A stretch of 64,000 bases of DNA from assembly GCA_904066235.2 (NCBI GenBank), contig CAJFCV020000001.1, positions 310,001-374,000 of the forward strand, given 5' to 3'. Shown here piece after piece: positions 36,757 to 49,851 of this stretch (position 1 is the first letter of the stretch; the number at the start of each line of letters is the position of its first letter). This DNA is from Bursaphelenchus xylophilus. Its lineage: Eukaryota; Nematoda; Chromadorea; Rhabditida; Aphelenchoididae. A program made the translations under genes and the position numbers. The notes below the pieces were generated by a model that was not told the origin of the DNA, did not search any database, and saw only the letters and a program-made list of their open reading frames with translations.

Positions 36757-37398
36757 AGGGATACTATTCCTCTGAAGCGTTGTTTTCGACCGACCAACCG
36801 CTAGATGGGAAACAAACGCAAATCAGGTTTCGACCAACTTTTTTTCATTTCTGCCATTGACTTTTTATGCACTTTTTTGGGAAAGATCGAAAATTTAAAT
36901 TTATTAGAGGAATCCGCTGATTTTTGGAGAAAGTTTTGGAGTTTTCACGAAAAGCCCGCAGGGAACTTAGAAAAATTCTCGGATTTGAGAAGCAGGCAGC
37001 AAAAATATTTAATTTTTTTTTTGCATCGAGATTTCTCGGGTCGACAACACTTCGGGACAGCACAAAATCGATTGATACGGGGCGTAGGGCAAGTAGACAC
37101 CCAAAAAAAGGTTGTAGGAAGTGTCTAATAGGCCTGGCAAAGCCGTTGGACGGTAAGAGAAAGCACGACGAAGGCTCGGCGGGAACTTACAATATGCCAA
37201 CTTTTTATGAATCGGGCTATTACTAACGTTAACTTCCTTTACTCTGAGTTGTTACAACATATATAAGACCAAAATTTTCGGGGACAACACAAAGATTCAT
37301 AATTTTTCTCTTGATATTATTGATGTGAGTACATGCAAAATACCTCAGAATAGGTGATAAACGATCCTAGAGCTCGATCAATCCGATTATTTTACTGG

Positions 37399-37845
37399 CA
37401 GGGGAAGTACTCCAAGTGCGACGCTCAGATTTTGATGAAAGATTGCACAAATTTAGAATAATTTTTTCTAAGAGATATGCGAGAATCCTAGCTCGCGTTT
37501 TGCAGAACAACCGAGATTTTTAGATCGAAAGTCGGCCAAAATTTAGGACTTTTTGCCGAATTTCAGCGCGAAAAGTTTCATGCCTATTTCTACCGTAAAG
37601 GATAATGTTTCTACAAGAAATCAAATTTTTCCGCACAAAACTGCCAAAGTTATGGCCAAAAGGCGTTTTTCTCTCTGACCGCTCCCTACGTTTAGCGTGC
37701 TCTCTCGGCGGCAAAAATCGTTCGATATCTCGGCGGCGCCCGCAAAGCGCGAGCTAAAACTTTCAGAAATTGATAGTTAGTCCATACCCGACGTGTGTGC
37801 AAATTTTAAAGAAAACCTGAGCGTCGCACTTGGAGTACTTCCCCT
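37399..37845. mobile_element. MITE family 4, second copy
   Basis: The ends read CAGGGGAAGTACTCCAAGTG and complement. The interior shares CTACCGTAAAGGATAATGTT with 35934-36384 and with a fragment at 33315-33695. Confidence 0.8.
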
Positions 37846-37859
37846 GTGGCTTTTATTTT

Positions 37860-38330
37860 TTCAAAAATTAAAAAAAATTTTTTTTTTGACACCAGGGTAA
37901 GATGGTCTCACCATATCTTTTTAATTGAAGACTAAGTTTTTGGGGAATTTTTGATAATTTTTGACCGAAACCCCCTAAGGGTGATTAGTGAAATTGACGA
38001 GGTCATTAGTTTTTTTTACACTGAATATCCGTACTTTTGCATATTTCATTCTGAAATTACAGTAATCCACTTCGATTTCCATATTACCAAATTTATTTTA
38101 AAAAATCAAAAAATCTTCAATAAAATTCGACAAAAGGCACAAAAAAGAGTAACTCGTAACAAACTGCATGTGAAATGTAAGACCTTTCGGCCCAATTTTT
38201 ACAATTTCAAGTTCAGATTCCACTCGGTTAATGGGAAGTAGACCATTTCGGCGTGAAATACGACGGTTCTGAGATGATAAGACGAAAAAAAATTTAAAAA
38301 AAATTGAAGACATAAAAATCATCTGGGGAT
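37860..38330. repeat. Dispersed repeat, inverted partner at 48940-49420
   Basis: The stretch containing CGTGAAATACGACGGTTCTG and GTCTTACATTTCACATGC (as its complement) is present in opposite orientation near 49000-49120. The two copies are about 10.6 kb apart and diverged by small indels. Confidence 0.75.
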
Positions 38331-38621
38331 ATGTGCGGAAACAAGTGAAAAGTGGCGTATTTTGGGGGCGAAATGCGAAAAAACATCAACTATAAGTGCG
38401 CACTGTGTAAAATGCAAAAAAAAAATTTTTTTTTGAAAAAAAATTTCAAAAAAATTTCGAAAATAATATGTAAAAATAGCGATAGTATTTACATGAGTGC
38501 AATCAAAATTTGGTTTCCTACTGTAAGAAGAGCGGTCTTAAAGCATCGGCGAAATGCGTATTGGTAATGGAATTGAGGACCTGTTTTTGCGTTCACGACT
38601 TCGAATACGACCACGAATCGC

Positions 38622-41600
38622 CTAACCATGAGCATGACCATGTCCATCGCTGAAAGTTTGGTTATTAGGAAATTGGGTTTGGCCCATTTGCTTTGTGTTT
38701 GCCACTTTTCGAAAAAAAGGTGAAATTGGTGAAATTTGCACAGTGCCCCCTGAAAAAGCTGGGATTTTGGCAACGGCAAGAACAGTGGAAAAAAATTTTT
38801 CAATTTTCTCTCATCCTAGGACTACAGTAATCCATGCTTGCTCGTATTTTTCTGCGGGCTTTCGAACTTGGCCGCACACTTCACAAAAAATCGAAGAGCA
38901 CGGTGCAACTCAAAGAAACGCAAAATTTTCCGCGCTGTGGAGTAAAATCCTGATTGCAGTTGATTTAGAAATTATTTATGATAGTTTACGATACGCAGAC
39001 ATCATTTTCGTATCAAAAATTTTTGATTCGCAACGCATAATGTACCAAAGTTTCCACTGCACAGTGCAGTCTCTAGAACTTGATTTTTCCGCACTGTGCG
39101 ATAAAATTTCGGGCCACTTAAGATTTCAGAGGCTTCATTATAACGTGGGGAGTTGATGCAAATCATTTCCCATTCTAAAATTCCATTTTCTCTGTGCATT
39201 ACGCAAAATTTTTCGTTTTGCACAGTGCAGTCGTCCAATTTCGCCCAATTTTCGACATTTCTCGATTTTTTCCGGAATAAAACTCGCCAAAACTTTTCCA
39301 ACTCACCCTCCAAGATGTTCTTGAAGCTGGAGCAGTGCAATGCACGCAAATCCAAGGACAATAGCGGCCAATTGGATCAAATTTGAGTGGTCATTCGCCT
39401 TCTCTTGGGCCAACACCTCGAAGAACGTGACGTAAATGAAGGTCCCGGCGGCACAACCCTCCAGAATGATGACAAACAGGTCCCTCTTGATCGGATCAAT
39501 GTCCCAGGTGGTTAGAAGGACGCCCAGCATTGAGCCAACCGGCGTCATTAGGGCGTAAATGCAGATTGTGAGGATATTGGCGAGGATCTTCTTCTTTTTC
39601 TTACTCGAATTGATACCCCTGGAGACTTGAAGCCCCACACTGAAGGCCTCAATACCCTTGTGGATGATCAGAGAGATGAACAGCGTGATAATTCCCGACT
39701 TCTCCTCCTGCACCCCGAGCGCAAATCCCTCCAAAATTGAATGGAAGGACATCACAAAGGCAAACGTTATCGACTTCAGGATGCCGCCGTTGGCTGAGTC
39801 CGAATTCACGTAGCGCACGCTCTCGTCCATGACGTGTCTGAAATGCAAAAACGTCGTATTTTTCGATCAACGAGAATGGAGAGTCGACTGCACAGTGCGG
39901 TGACAAAAAAATCGAACTTCGAAAAATTCGGATGACTAAAAAATTTTGAGTTTTTTGTAAGTTAATGTAATTACATCTATTCTTAGGCGTAGAAATCGAA
40001 AAAGCAAAAAAAGTTCACCGATACCCTCAAAAAACCATTAAAATTTTTCTGCACAGTGCAGTGACAAAAAAATCGAATTTTGAAAAAACAGGATGACTAA
40101 AAATTTTGATTTTTTTGTAAGTTAATGTAATTACATCTATTCTTAGGCGTAGAAATCGAAAAAGCAAAAAAAGTTCACCGATACCCTCAAAAAACCATTA
40201 AAATTTTTCTGCACAGTGCAGTGACAAAAAAATCGAATTTTGAAAAAACAGGATGACTAAAAATTTTGATTTTTTTGTAAGTTAATGTAATTACATCTAT
40301 TCTTAGACGTAGAAATCGAAAAAGTAAAAAAAGTTTACCGATACCCTCAAAAAAACATTAAGACTTTCTGCACAGTGCAGTGACAAAAAAATTCGAATTT
40401 TGAAAAAAACGGGAAACTAAAAATTTTGTTTTTTTGCGAGATGATGTAATTACGTCTGTTCTTAGACGTAGAAATCGAAAAAGTAAAAAAGTTCACCGAT
40501 ACTCTCAAAAAACCATTAAAATTTTTCTGCACAGTGCAGTGACAAAAAAATCGAATTTTGAAAAAATCGGTGGACTAAAAAGTTCGAAAATTTGTGGAGG
40601 TGTCTAGTTAGATGCACCGTTGAAAATAATATTCAAAAAAAATATTTAAAAATATGATATTTCCCAAAAATCCAGGAAAACTCTAAACCGCACAGTGCAA
40701 AATACATATTTTTGATTTTGCACTGTGCAACACCGAAAGTTTGTGTTCAAAAAATGCACAGCAAACGGGCCTGAGCTTGTCGCATTTTGTAGCGACAAAA
40801 TTGGAAAAGTTTCACTGCACAGTGCAAAAAAATTCCGCAAATTTTTTCTTCGCACTGTGCAAAATTTCCAAAGACTTACTCGTGCGTGAGAACGGCTGGG
40901 TAGGGCTCAACGCCGCTGAACTTCCGATCCACCGGGTAGCCTTCATCATCAATTTCGGCGACATCAACAGTTGTCGACCCATTCACTCCGTTCGATTTCT
41001 CATTTTGCCCAACAGACGGGGTAAATGACCTAAAATATGGAAATTTTATGCTCAAAGTCTTGAAAATTGTTGCAAAAATAGTTGCAGAATATGTGTTGAG
41101 CAACAGTTCGTATTCGCTTACTGCGGTGGAGGCGCTGGGCCATGCGTGTGGCCGTGCGAAGAGAAAACTTTGAGGCTGATCTCTTCGAAGAAGTAGACCA
41201 GAAAGAAGCCCATGCAAGCCAAAAATTCGGGCAAGGGATAGGCGAACTTCCATCCGTACGTGTCCTTGTACTTGTCAAAGTTGCCACTGAAATCGAAATT
41301 TCATTTTATTCTGTCATTATGACACATTTTTTGGACACTTGTCAAAATCCCCGAAAATTTGAAAATTTTCGAGAGACCCTAAACTTTGGGAAAATATCAG
41401 CAGTATATCAACTCACTTGACATGAGGGAAAATGTCCAAGAAACAAGTCCCCAAGAAAACTCCTCCGGCAAAACAGGAGAGGAGCGTTAGAACCCAGGAA
41501 TGTCGACGTTGAGCATGAGCTCCTTGTTTGGCCATGTATCGGAGCAGCTGAAATCAAATATGTTAAATTTGCAGTTACACCGCTTCTACTACGTTCAGAG

Positions 41601-41931
41601 TAGGTCATGCTACAATTTTTATCACTCTTCTACAACGGTTTCTCTATTAAAAGCCCTTAGGGAAAAGGTTGATTTCTGACAAAAATTCATGGTTTTTTCG
41701 TAGGCTAAATTACACTAAAAAATAACCATAAATTTTCGTAAAAATTTAAAAGACGATTCTAGCATCTAAAGTTATATTTTTTTTGCTTTACAGATATCAC
41801 GAAGCCTCTCAAGGTACGTTGGAGACCAAAACGGAACGGCTTTTGCTTACTTTTAGCGGGACCAGACCGGCAATGAAGGTTGTCAGGAACATGACGATGG
41901 CCAAGCATGCTTGAAGCGTCACACCTTCCAT
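38622..41931 (-). CDS. ZIP-family zinc/metal transporter (SLC39A1/3-like)
   Basis: Six exons (41931-41851, 41547-41417, 41286-41122, 41029-40880, 39837-39307, 38649-38622) join in frame to about 361 residues, normal for a ZIP1/ZIP3-type transporter. The first exon encodes a membrane span. A His motif HGHTHG lies in the variable cytoplasmic loop. The signature spans are HSILEGFALGVQ and HKGIEAFSVGLQ, whose His and Glu residues line the metal path in this family. ZIP proteins move zinc and related metals into the cytosol. The last exon of 28 bp adds GDGHGHAHG before the stop, a His-rich tail; its donor at 39306-39301 is a perfect GTGAGT. If that intron is retained, translation stops at 39303 after LGG instead. 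An acceptor-like TTTTTTCAG lies 8 bases before the ATG and may be a trans-splice site. A 160-bp tandem repeat fills the 39838-40879 intron. Confidence 0.85.
39888..40575. repeat. Tandem repeat of about 160 bp in the ZIP intron
   Basis: CTGCACAGTGCAGTGACAAA recurs near 40050, 40210, 40369 and 40528, with an earlier degenerate start near 39889. Each unit also contains GTAATTACATCTATTCTTAG and GAAATCGAAAAAG. The second and third units are almost identical. Confidence 0.9.
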
Positions 41932-42945
41932 GGTGTAGCCTGAAAAAACGCCAAAGTAAGTTTTCAAATCTCTACTCAGTACTTAGCATCATAATATATC
42001 ATAATAGTATCAATTTAAAATACGAGAATTTTTTGCGATATAAGCGATATCAAAAGATCTATCAATATCGCCAGTTACAGTAATCCCAAAGTTATAAAAT
42101 TTTCCGTATTCACTTTGTTACAGTATGTGTGGGATAATGGTGAACCACAATTTCCTTTGCCACACTTTCTAACCTTTTTGGCATTCTGCACTAGCGCGGG
42201 AAATTCAAATCAGACAAGCTTGGAACTGACTCAAATGATCAACAAAGCTTGTCAGCTTTCAGGTTATGTCTTTTTTGACAAATACCCCATTAAAAACACC
42301 CGTAATACCACCCATCTTTGTTATCTGAAGTCATAAGAAATTCCTTTCGAATTTTAATGACTAGTAGGTCAAAAATAACAAGGTACTTAGTGGAGAAAAG
42401 TGCAAATGGGTCATAACCACGGTTAATATTGTTTACCGGCAAGAACTGAGGTAAACAGAGCAGTTTGAGCGAGATCTTTATATTGTATTTACTTGACACC
42501 CCATGCCAATTTAGGCAAAAAATTGATGAAATCTTATCATTTTTAAGTAAAAAAGGTTAGAAAATTGAAAAATAAAAGTGTTACCATACTTCATAAAGTT
42601 TTTTATCTAAATTAAAAACCATGTTAGATCAGAAAAAATAGCTAAATTAATATAAAATTAGTCAACTTTTGGTCTAAAACATGATTAAAAACAAGTCGGA
42701 GCGCTTATCAACAAATTCTCCGTTGATTAGACGGAAATAAAAGTTTGCCGAGATGAATAGACACTAATCCTAAACGAAAATACAAATTTGGGTACGGATC
42801 GTCTTAAAAAGTAGTGATAAAAAGTAAGTCCTCGTCACAAACCAGCACTAAATTAAAGTAAGGGAAGCTCTGAAGCTTTCTACTCATTTTTTTGTTGAGT
42901 CAATGGCGGGGTAGCAAGCCGCACGGTGAAGTGTTTGAAAATCAA
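41932..42945. other. Spacer upstream of the ZIP gene
   Basis: AT-rich; presumably includes the ZIP promoter. I see no coding exon or complete mobile element. Confidence 0.5.
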
Positions 42946-44075
42946 AAAATCTGCACAGTGCAGTCAAAAAATAGATTTGCACCGTGCAATCGAAAATCGA
43001 GATTTTTGCACCGTGCAAAAAAAATCTTTTTTTCGTCGCAACTGAAATTTGCACCGTGCAAAAAACATTATTTTTGTGTGCGAAAAAAGTTCGCTTTTTG
43101 TCGCACTGTGCTAGAGAGTTTGAAAATTTTCTTTTCGCACTGTGCAAAAACTTTCCCAAATTTTTCCGCACTGTGCGAAAAAGTTTGTTTTTTGTCGCAC
43201 TGTGCAAAAACTTTCCCAAAGTTTTCCGCACCATGCGAAAGCAGTTGTTTTTTGCCGCACTGTGCAAGAGATTTCCGAAATTACAATATATTTTCGCACG
43301 GTGCAAAAGATTTTCTTAATTTTTTCGCACTGTGCAAAACAAAAGTTTGTTTTTTGCCGCACTGTGCAAGAGATTTCCAAAACTTATTTTTTGCACTGTG
43401 CAAAACAAAAGTTTGCTTTTTGGCGCACTGTGCAAGAGAGTTGGAAATTTTTTGTCGCACTGTGCAAAAACTTCCCCAAATTTTTCCGCACTGTGCGAAA
43501 AAGTGTGTTTTTTGTCGCACTGTGCATGAGAATTCGAAAAAATTTCATTTCGCACTGTGCAAAAACATTCCTAAATTTCATTGCACTGTGCGAAAAAAGT
43601 TATTTTTTTGCCGCACTGTGCGAAAAAGTGTGTTTTTTGTCGCACTGTGCATGAGGTTTCCGAAATTCCTTTTTTGCACTGTGCAAAAACCTTCCTAAAT
43701 TTTACCGCACCGTGCGAAAAAAGTTTGTTTTTTGCCGCACTGTGCAAGAGAATTCGAAAAAATTTCATTTCGCACTGTGCAAAAACATTCCTAAATTTCA
43801 TTGCACTGTGCGAAAAAAGTTATTTTTTTGCCGCACTGTGCAAGAGATTTCCAAAACTAATTTTTTACACTGTGCAAAAACTTTCCCAAATTTCATTGCA
43901 CTGTGCGAAAAAAGTTATTTTTTTGCCGCACTGTGCAAGAGATTTCCAAAACTAATTTTTTACACTGTGCAAAAACTTTCCCAAATTTCATTGCACTGTG
44001 CGAAAAAAGTTATTTTTTTTGCCGCACTGTGCAAGAGAATTCGAAAAAATTTCATTTCGCACTGTGCAAAATTCC
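42946..44075. repeat. Large GCACTGTGC array
   Basis: About forty motifs spaced 20-35 bp with spacers such as AAAAACTTTCCCAAATTT and AAGAGATTTCC. The centre base is almost always T on this strand. Longer blocks of 90-130 bp are duplicated. Long open frames through it are made of the repeat and show no domain. Confidence 0.95.
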
Positions 44076-44094
44076 CCCCAAAAATATTCAAATA

Positions 44095-44425
44095 GCCCCG
44101 CTGGAATGCTCAAAACCTCGATGACCGCCAAACCAAACCTTTCATTTCGTTCCGAATTGCACAAGAATAGCGAAAAAGCCGGAAGGATCCGGAGGGATTT
44201 CCATTATTTCCCCCCGCAGGTGAAATCCCGCCGGTTCAAGGGCAAAAAAGAAAAGTAAAAAAAAGATCAGAACCAAAAGACATCATGGGATCCGAAAACG
44301 GGCTGAACAGCGAAGGGAAAGGGTGATTCCTTATCTGGGTTAACCCCAGCGGTCTCACGAATCCATCAAATCGAAGGGTTGTTTGCTTTTTTGCGGGAGA
44401 AAAGTATAAGTTTTCAGAGAGAAGG
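44095..44425. other. Spacer between two GCACTGTGC arrays
   Basis: I see no gene, RNA or mobile element in this stretch. Confidence 0.5.
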
Positions 44426-44915
44426 CTGTGCACTGTGCGGCGGAAAGTGTATTTTTTCGCACTGTGCAAAAAAATAAAAAAGTTTTTAATTCAAATTTTT
44501 GCACGGTGCAAATTTTTATGATTTTTTTTGTGCACTGTGCAGTCAAAATTTTGCTATTTTTTGCACTGTGCAGTCAAAATTTTGCTATTTTTTGCACTGT
44601 GCAGTCAAAAATTTGAGATTTTTTGCACTGGGCAGCCAAAATTTTGCTATTTTTTGCACAGTGCAGTTTCACAAAGTCTCAAGTTTCGCCGCACAGTGCA
44701 AAACTTCGGAAATCTCTGCACAGTGCAAGAAAAATTTTCAAGATTTTCTGCACTGTGCAATCAAAAAAAAGTTCCCAATTTTGCACATTGCACTCATAAA
44801 AGGCTAAAAAATATTTGGCATGGTGCAAATTTTTTCCCACAAACTATACTGTTCCAAAATTTCGATTATTCAAAATCCGCACAGTGCGGTCAAAAATCAA
44901 TTTCACTGCACGGTG
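44426..44915. repeat. GCACTGTGC/GCACAGTGC array with a polarity switch
   Basis: Motifs with central T dominate to about 44640, then central A appears (44655-44725, 44880) before T returns. One block, CAGTCAAAATTTTGCTATTTT, is tandemly repeated. Confidence 0.85.
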
Positions 44916-45425
44916 CAGCGAAAGAAAATTGATATTCGACACTCAATTTCCCACAAAAAAGTACAGTATACCCCCATGGGCCAATAAACCGCCCAATTTT
45001 CTGAGGGTATATATACGACGAGAAGAACGGGGCCCGACTGATTCAAGCAACTTCTAATTGCTCATATTGTCTTCAGCCCATCGATAATGGGGCGACTAAG
45101 ACGAAGAGAAGGGGGGAAGAAGAGAGAGATCGCTCCTCTTCCGCACGTAGCAGAAACAAAGTCAAAACTTCTCGCGCCTACAGGCAGGGAAAACAACCAG
45201 CTGGGAGATTGCAAAACCCCTCCGGAAGTTGCGGGAATTTTTCGAATTTTGCGACTTTTTTCAAAATCTCCCCTCTCTATGGGGAGAAGTTTAAAAAATT
45301 TAATCTATAAGACAATCAAAAAAAACTTATTTTTAGACCCGATGACGTAAGAAGGTTGGTTTTCCCTATTTCCGCAATCAATACGTCAAAGACGATCGAA
45401 AATGGCGATAAATATTGCAAAACCT
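44916..45425. other. Unassigned spacer
   Basis: I see no gene. A short open frame here has no recognisable domain. Confidence 0.5.
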
Positions 45426-45429
45426 ATTT

Positions 45430-47740
45430 TCCGAACGCTCAAAAATACATTTTGAAACGCCGCGCTAAAAGTACTGAGGTTTTACCGAAACTTGAGGAAA
45501 ATTTTGAATGTTTTTTAATTGATATTCGAGACTCTTGGCTCGAGGATTTGCTGAAAAATCCGGGATTTTTGAGTCGCAAATTGATGAAAATTTGGAATTT
45601 TTTTTTTGCAAATTTTGGCAAGAAAAGTTTCATATTTATTTCTGCCGTAGAGGGTAATGTTTCTACAAAAAATAAATTTTTTCCACGCAAAATTGACAGA
45701 GATATGGCCAAAAAGTTTTTTCCCTTCGCTCTCCGCATCTCGCCTACCCTCTCGGCAGCAAAGATCGCTCAATATCTAGGCGGCCCCTGGAAAGCTCGAG
45801 CTAAAACTTTCTGGAATTGATATGCGGCCTATGCCCCAGTGTGTGACCAGTTGAACCCGAGATTTTTTGGCGAAAACTCGGCATTTTTTAAGGCGAATTT
45901 TTTGCGAACTTTTGCAAATTTTGGTATGAAAAGTTTCATATCTATTTCTACTGTAGAGGGTAATGTTTCTACAAAAAATCAATTTTCTCCACGCAAAATT
46001 GACAGAGATATGGCCGAAAAGTGCTTTTCTCTATGGCCGCTCCCCCCATTGCACACACTCTCTCACATATCGTTGAAAATCCCGGCTGTGCCTGAAAAAC
46101 ATGAACTAAAATTTTTGGATATTGTTGTTTTCCATGTACCTATCATATGGCCACTGTGTAAGCCGAGATATTCGATGAGACGAGAGAGTGTATGCAATGC
46201 GGAGAGCAGTCGATGAGAAAAAGCTTTTAAGCCCAGCAAAGCAAGAGCTATCATCTTTGGAGTTACTATATGTATATACACACATATAGATGTATATATA
46301 CATACACATATATTCTGTATATGTATATGTGCACATATACATATCTTATATATATACATAAATAGAATATACATACACTTTCAAGATACGTAAGAAAAAT
46401 CAGTCAAAACTTTGATTTTCATGTATATTTATACCCCATTTACAGTACTCCCACTTCCTAGAAACATTCAAAAATTCGAGAAACAATTTCCGGCTCATTC
46501 TCCGAACTGACAAACTCATCGCGTCATGTCGGGCAATATCGGAAGATTTGACATTCCCAATTTGCTAAACTCCCCATTTTTCTTCATCGGCGATGACACG
46601 AAATTCAATAAATCATCTTCCATATGCGGAGTCAACGCTTCCTTTCATGGCTCAAAAACAATTTCGGACCGTTTTTTTCCTTGATGATGACGCACATCAT
46701 TAAAAAAACTTTAATTTAAAATTTTTCTCGCCCACATTTTTTAACATTTGGCCCACACATTGATTGGCCATATAACAATTTGCGAAAATTTTGAATTTTA
46801 ACGATATACGAGAGAGTGTGTGCAATGGGGAGAGCGGTTAGAGAGAAAAACGCTTTTTGGCCATATCTCGGCCAATTTCGCGAGGAAAAAATTGATTTTT
46901 TGTGGAAACATTACTCTCTACGGTAGAAATAAATATGAAACTTTTCATGCCAAAATTCGCAAAAGTTCGCAAAAAAAATGGCCAAATTTTTGTTAACTTG
47001 CGACTCAAAAATCTCGGGTTTTACTTGTCACACACTCGGGCATAGGCCGCATATCAATTCCAACAATCTCCAAAAATTTTAGTTCATGTTTCGCAGGCAC
47101 AGCCGGGATTTTCAACGATATGTGAGAGAGTGTGTGCAATGGGGGGAGCGGCCATAGAGAAAAGCACTTTTCGGCCATATCTCTGTCAATTTTGCGTGGA
47201 GAAAATTGATTTTTTGTAGAAACATTACCCTCTACAGTAGAAATAGATATGAAACTTTTCATACCAAAATTTGCAAAAGTTCGCAAAAAATTCGCCTTAA
47301 AAAATGCCAAGTTTTCGCCAAAAAATCTCGGGTTCAACTGGTCACACACTCGGGCATGGGGCGCATATAAATTCCGGAAAGTTTTAGCTCGCGCTTTGCA
47401 TCGGCCACATAGACATTGAACGATCTTTGCTACCGAGAGAATAGGCGAGATGCGGAGAGTGGTCAGAGAAACACTTTTTAGCGCTATCTCGGCCAATTTT
47501 GCAAGGAAAAAATTGATTTTTTGTAGAAACATTACCCTCTACGGTAGAAATAAATATCAAACTTTTCATACCAAAAACTCGCAAAAAAAATTCCAAATTT
47601 TCGCCAACTTGCGACTCAAAAATCTCATTGGTAACGCATGAGAAATCTCGAATATACCCTAAAGAAGCATAATAAAAATTTTCGCCAAGCTTCTCCAAAA
47701 TCTGAACGTCGCACGTCCAGAAATTTCTCGCAATTTTCTC
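45430..47740. repeat. Composite of decayed repeats related to MITE family 4
   Basis: Units containing GTAGAGGGTAATGTTTCTAC and AATTGACAGAGATATGGCC occur forward near 45640-45715 and 45945-46015, and in reverse near 46860-46930, 47165-47235 and 47475-47550. Inverted arms of several hundred bases therefore face each other across 46400-46800. A microsatellite interrupts the left arm. No gene seen. Confidence 0.75.
46258..46378. repeat. TATACA/TATGTA-type microsatellite
   Basis: Low-complexity alternation of TATA, CATA and ACATAT for about 120 bp. Confidence 0.9.
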
Positions 47741-48235
47741 CAATTTTATAGAAAATAGCCTGAGGCAAAATCCCAAAAAATCATGTCTTAACAAAACCTT
47801 GGGCTCTAAAAATAAGCGTCGAAAGGGCGCCGACCCATACCGAGGCTCTTATCAGCGCCGCTTTTCAATGGGTTATCATACCAAAAGAAGGAAATGTTTT
47901 TCCGAAAGAGTGGTCAAAACCGAGGGAAAAGGACATCGAAACTTTGGGTTTGCAAGGGTTGGGATGAAAGTTACGACGCACGTTAAACTGAGATAAGCTA
48001 AAACAGTCCGGTGAATGGATTGGCAATTTGCCAAAAAACTACGCGAAAAAACGTTTTGTCGGGGAAGAAATGGGGAATTTTTGGGGCGAGAGAGTACGTT
48101 TTTGCGTGTCTTTTTTCTCTCTTTCTCTGGAAATCAAGACGGAATGTAAAAAACCGATAGCGAAGAGTCTATTCCGGTCACCGGACTTCTCAGTTTGACG
48201 TGCGACGTGACTTATATTGCAGATATTTTTGGGAA
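47741..48235. other. Unassigned spacer with a short basic open frame
   Basis: A frame near 47799-47996 would give a Lys/Arg-rich peptide of some 65 residues with no recognised domain and no ATG at its beginning. I do not regard it as a gene. Confidence 0.4.
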
Positions 48236-48490
48236 AAGTAAAATTTGCGAAATTTTTTGCACACTGCAGTGTAATTTGGAAATTTTTTCGCACAGTGCAG
48301 TGTAATTTCGAAATTTTTTCGCACATTGCAATGTAACTGTTAAAAAAATTGCACAGTGCGGCAAAATAAAAAAAAATTTCGCACAATGCAGTAAATTAGG
48401 GGAAGTTTTTTGCACAGTGCAGTGACATTTGAAAAAGTTTTTGCACGATGCAATGTAACTTGAAAAATTCTTTGCATACTGCGGCAAAAC
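48236..48490. repeat. Short GCACAGTGCAGTGTAA array
   Basis: About eight degenerate units around TTTTTCGCACAGTGCAGTGT, centre base mostly A on this strand. Confidence 0.8.
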
Positions 48491-49648
48491 AAAATCTCGC
48501 ATCTGTCGCGGAAAACATTACTCTAAATTTGCGCCAAATTTCATCAAAATCTAACCGTTGCACTTGAAGCACTTTACATTGTAAACATTGACGTTCAAAG
48601 TGCAAAATTTAAAGAAATTTTGATCGTTGCACTCTGAAACTCTTCCCTAAAAAGGAAATAAGAATCGTAATAAAACACCCGTTCAAAAAAATCGCCCGGA
48701 ATTTACAAAAATTGAAAGAGATCTCCCATAAAATTGCGTGAAAAGAAATTCCCCAGCCAATGTTTGTCTACGCCCTCAGGGTACAAAGGAAACGTCAGGG
48801 GGTGGAAAAAGCGGGCTGGCCATAAGATGACCGGTCCGTGGAGAGGGGGGAAAGAATGAAAAAAAGAACCGTAGCTATGAAAAATAAGATTTGGAGCTAC
48901 GACTTTTCGAATCGGCGATAGTTAAAAATTGAAGATATCATGATGTCTTCAATTTTTTATAATTTTTTTTATCTTTCATCTTATCATCTCAGAACCGTCG
49001 TATTTCACGCCGAAATGGACTACTTCCCATTAACCGAGTGGAATCTGAACTTGAAATTGTAAAAATTGGGCCGAAAGGTCTTACATTTCACATGCAGTTT
49101 GTTACGAGTTACTTTTTTTTTGCCTTTTGCCGAGTTTTATCGAAATTTTTTTGAATTTTTAGATAAATTTGGTATATGGAAATCCAAGTGGATTACTGTG
49201 ATTTTAGAATGAAATATATAAAAGCACGGCTTTTTAGTGTCAAAAAAATTAAAGAAGTCGTCAATTTCACTAATTGCCCTCAGGGGGTTTTGGTCAAAAA
49301 TTATCAAAAATTCCCCAAAAACCTAGTCTTCAATTAAAAAAATATGGTGAGGCTAGCTTACTTTAGTGTCAAAAAAAATTTTTTCTAATTTTTGAAAAAA
49401 TAGAAGTCAATTTTTTATGACGTCATCTGATCAAAAGTGCTCTCTAAAGATTATTCAAACCCCCGGATCACTCCAAAATATATCACAAACTAAAAAGAAT
49501 TTAGTTTCTCTCCAAAATACGGAACGGATTTGCATTTTTTTTATATTGTACAAGGTGAATTTCAAAAAAAAATTTTTTTAATTAAATTAAATTTTTTTAA
49601 AATTTCAAAAAATATTTTTTGAATCACAGTGCAAAAAAAAATATTTTG
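48491..49648. other. Left flank of the LTR element
   Basis: No gene. It includes the inverted partner (48940-49420) of the repeat at 37860-38330, and ends in a GCACAGTGC-like motif (CACAGTGCAAAA, 49625-49636) next to the insertion site. Confidence 0.6.
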
Positions 49649-49851
49649 TGTCGCGACACCCTCGCGATACTAAAAATAGCAAAAAGGAATTCTCTCAATA
49701 GGCCGATTGGATGATTAATTTGGGCCGAGAAGATTCTTGATTGCCATAACATTCATTTCCCCTGCCTCTTAATCACCGCTTTCCGTGCAAACGCCTGAGT
49801 AAGCACGGATCATTCACTCCGTATCTCCTGCTTTATGATTCCACTTATGAG

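Larger units (their letters stand above)
36757..38621. other. Spacer between copy 4 and the ZIP transporter
   Basis: No gene is supported. It contains the presumptive promoter of copy 4, a MITE at 37399-37845 and a repeat at 37860-38330 that recurs inverted at 48940-49420. Confidence 0.6.

Noticed and set aside
42892..43698. A 268-codon open frame on the plus strand and several overlapping frames
   Set aside because: It is made entirely of GCACTGTGC repeats (CRTVQ, HCAK patterns), is open in several frames on both strands and has no domain.
47799..47996. A basic 66-codon open frame
   Set aside because: No ATG at its beginning, no domain, and repeats on both sides; could not be supported as a gene.
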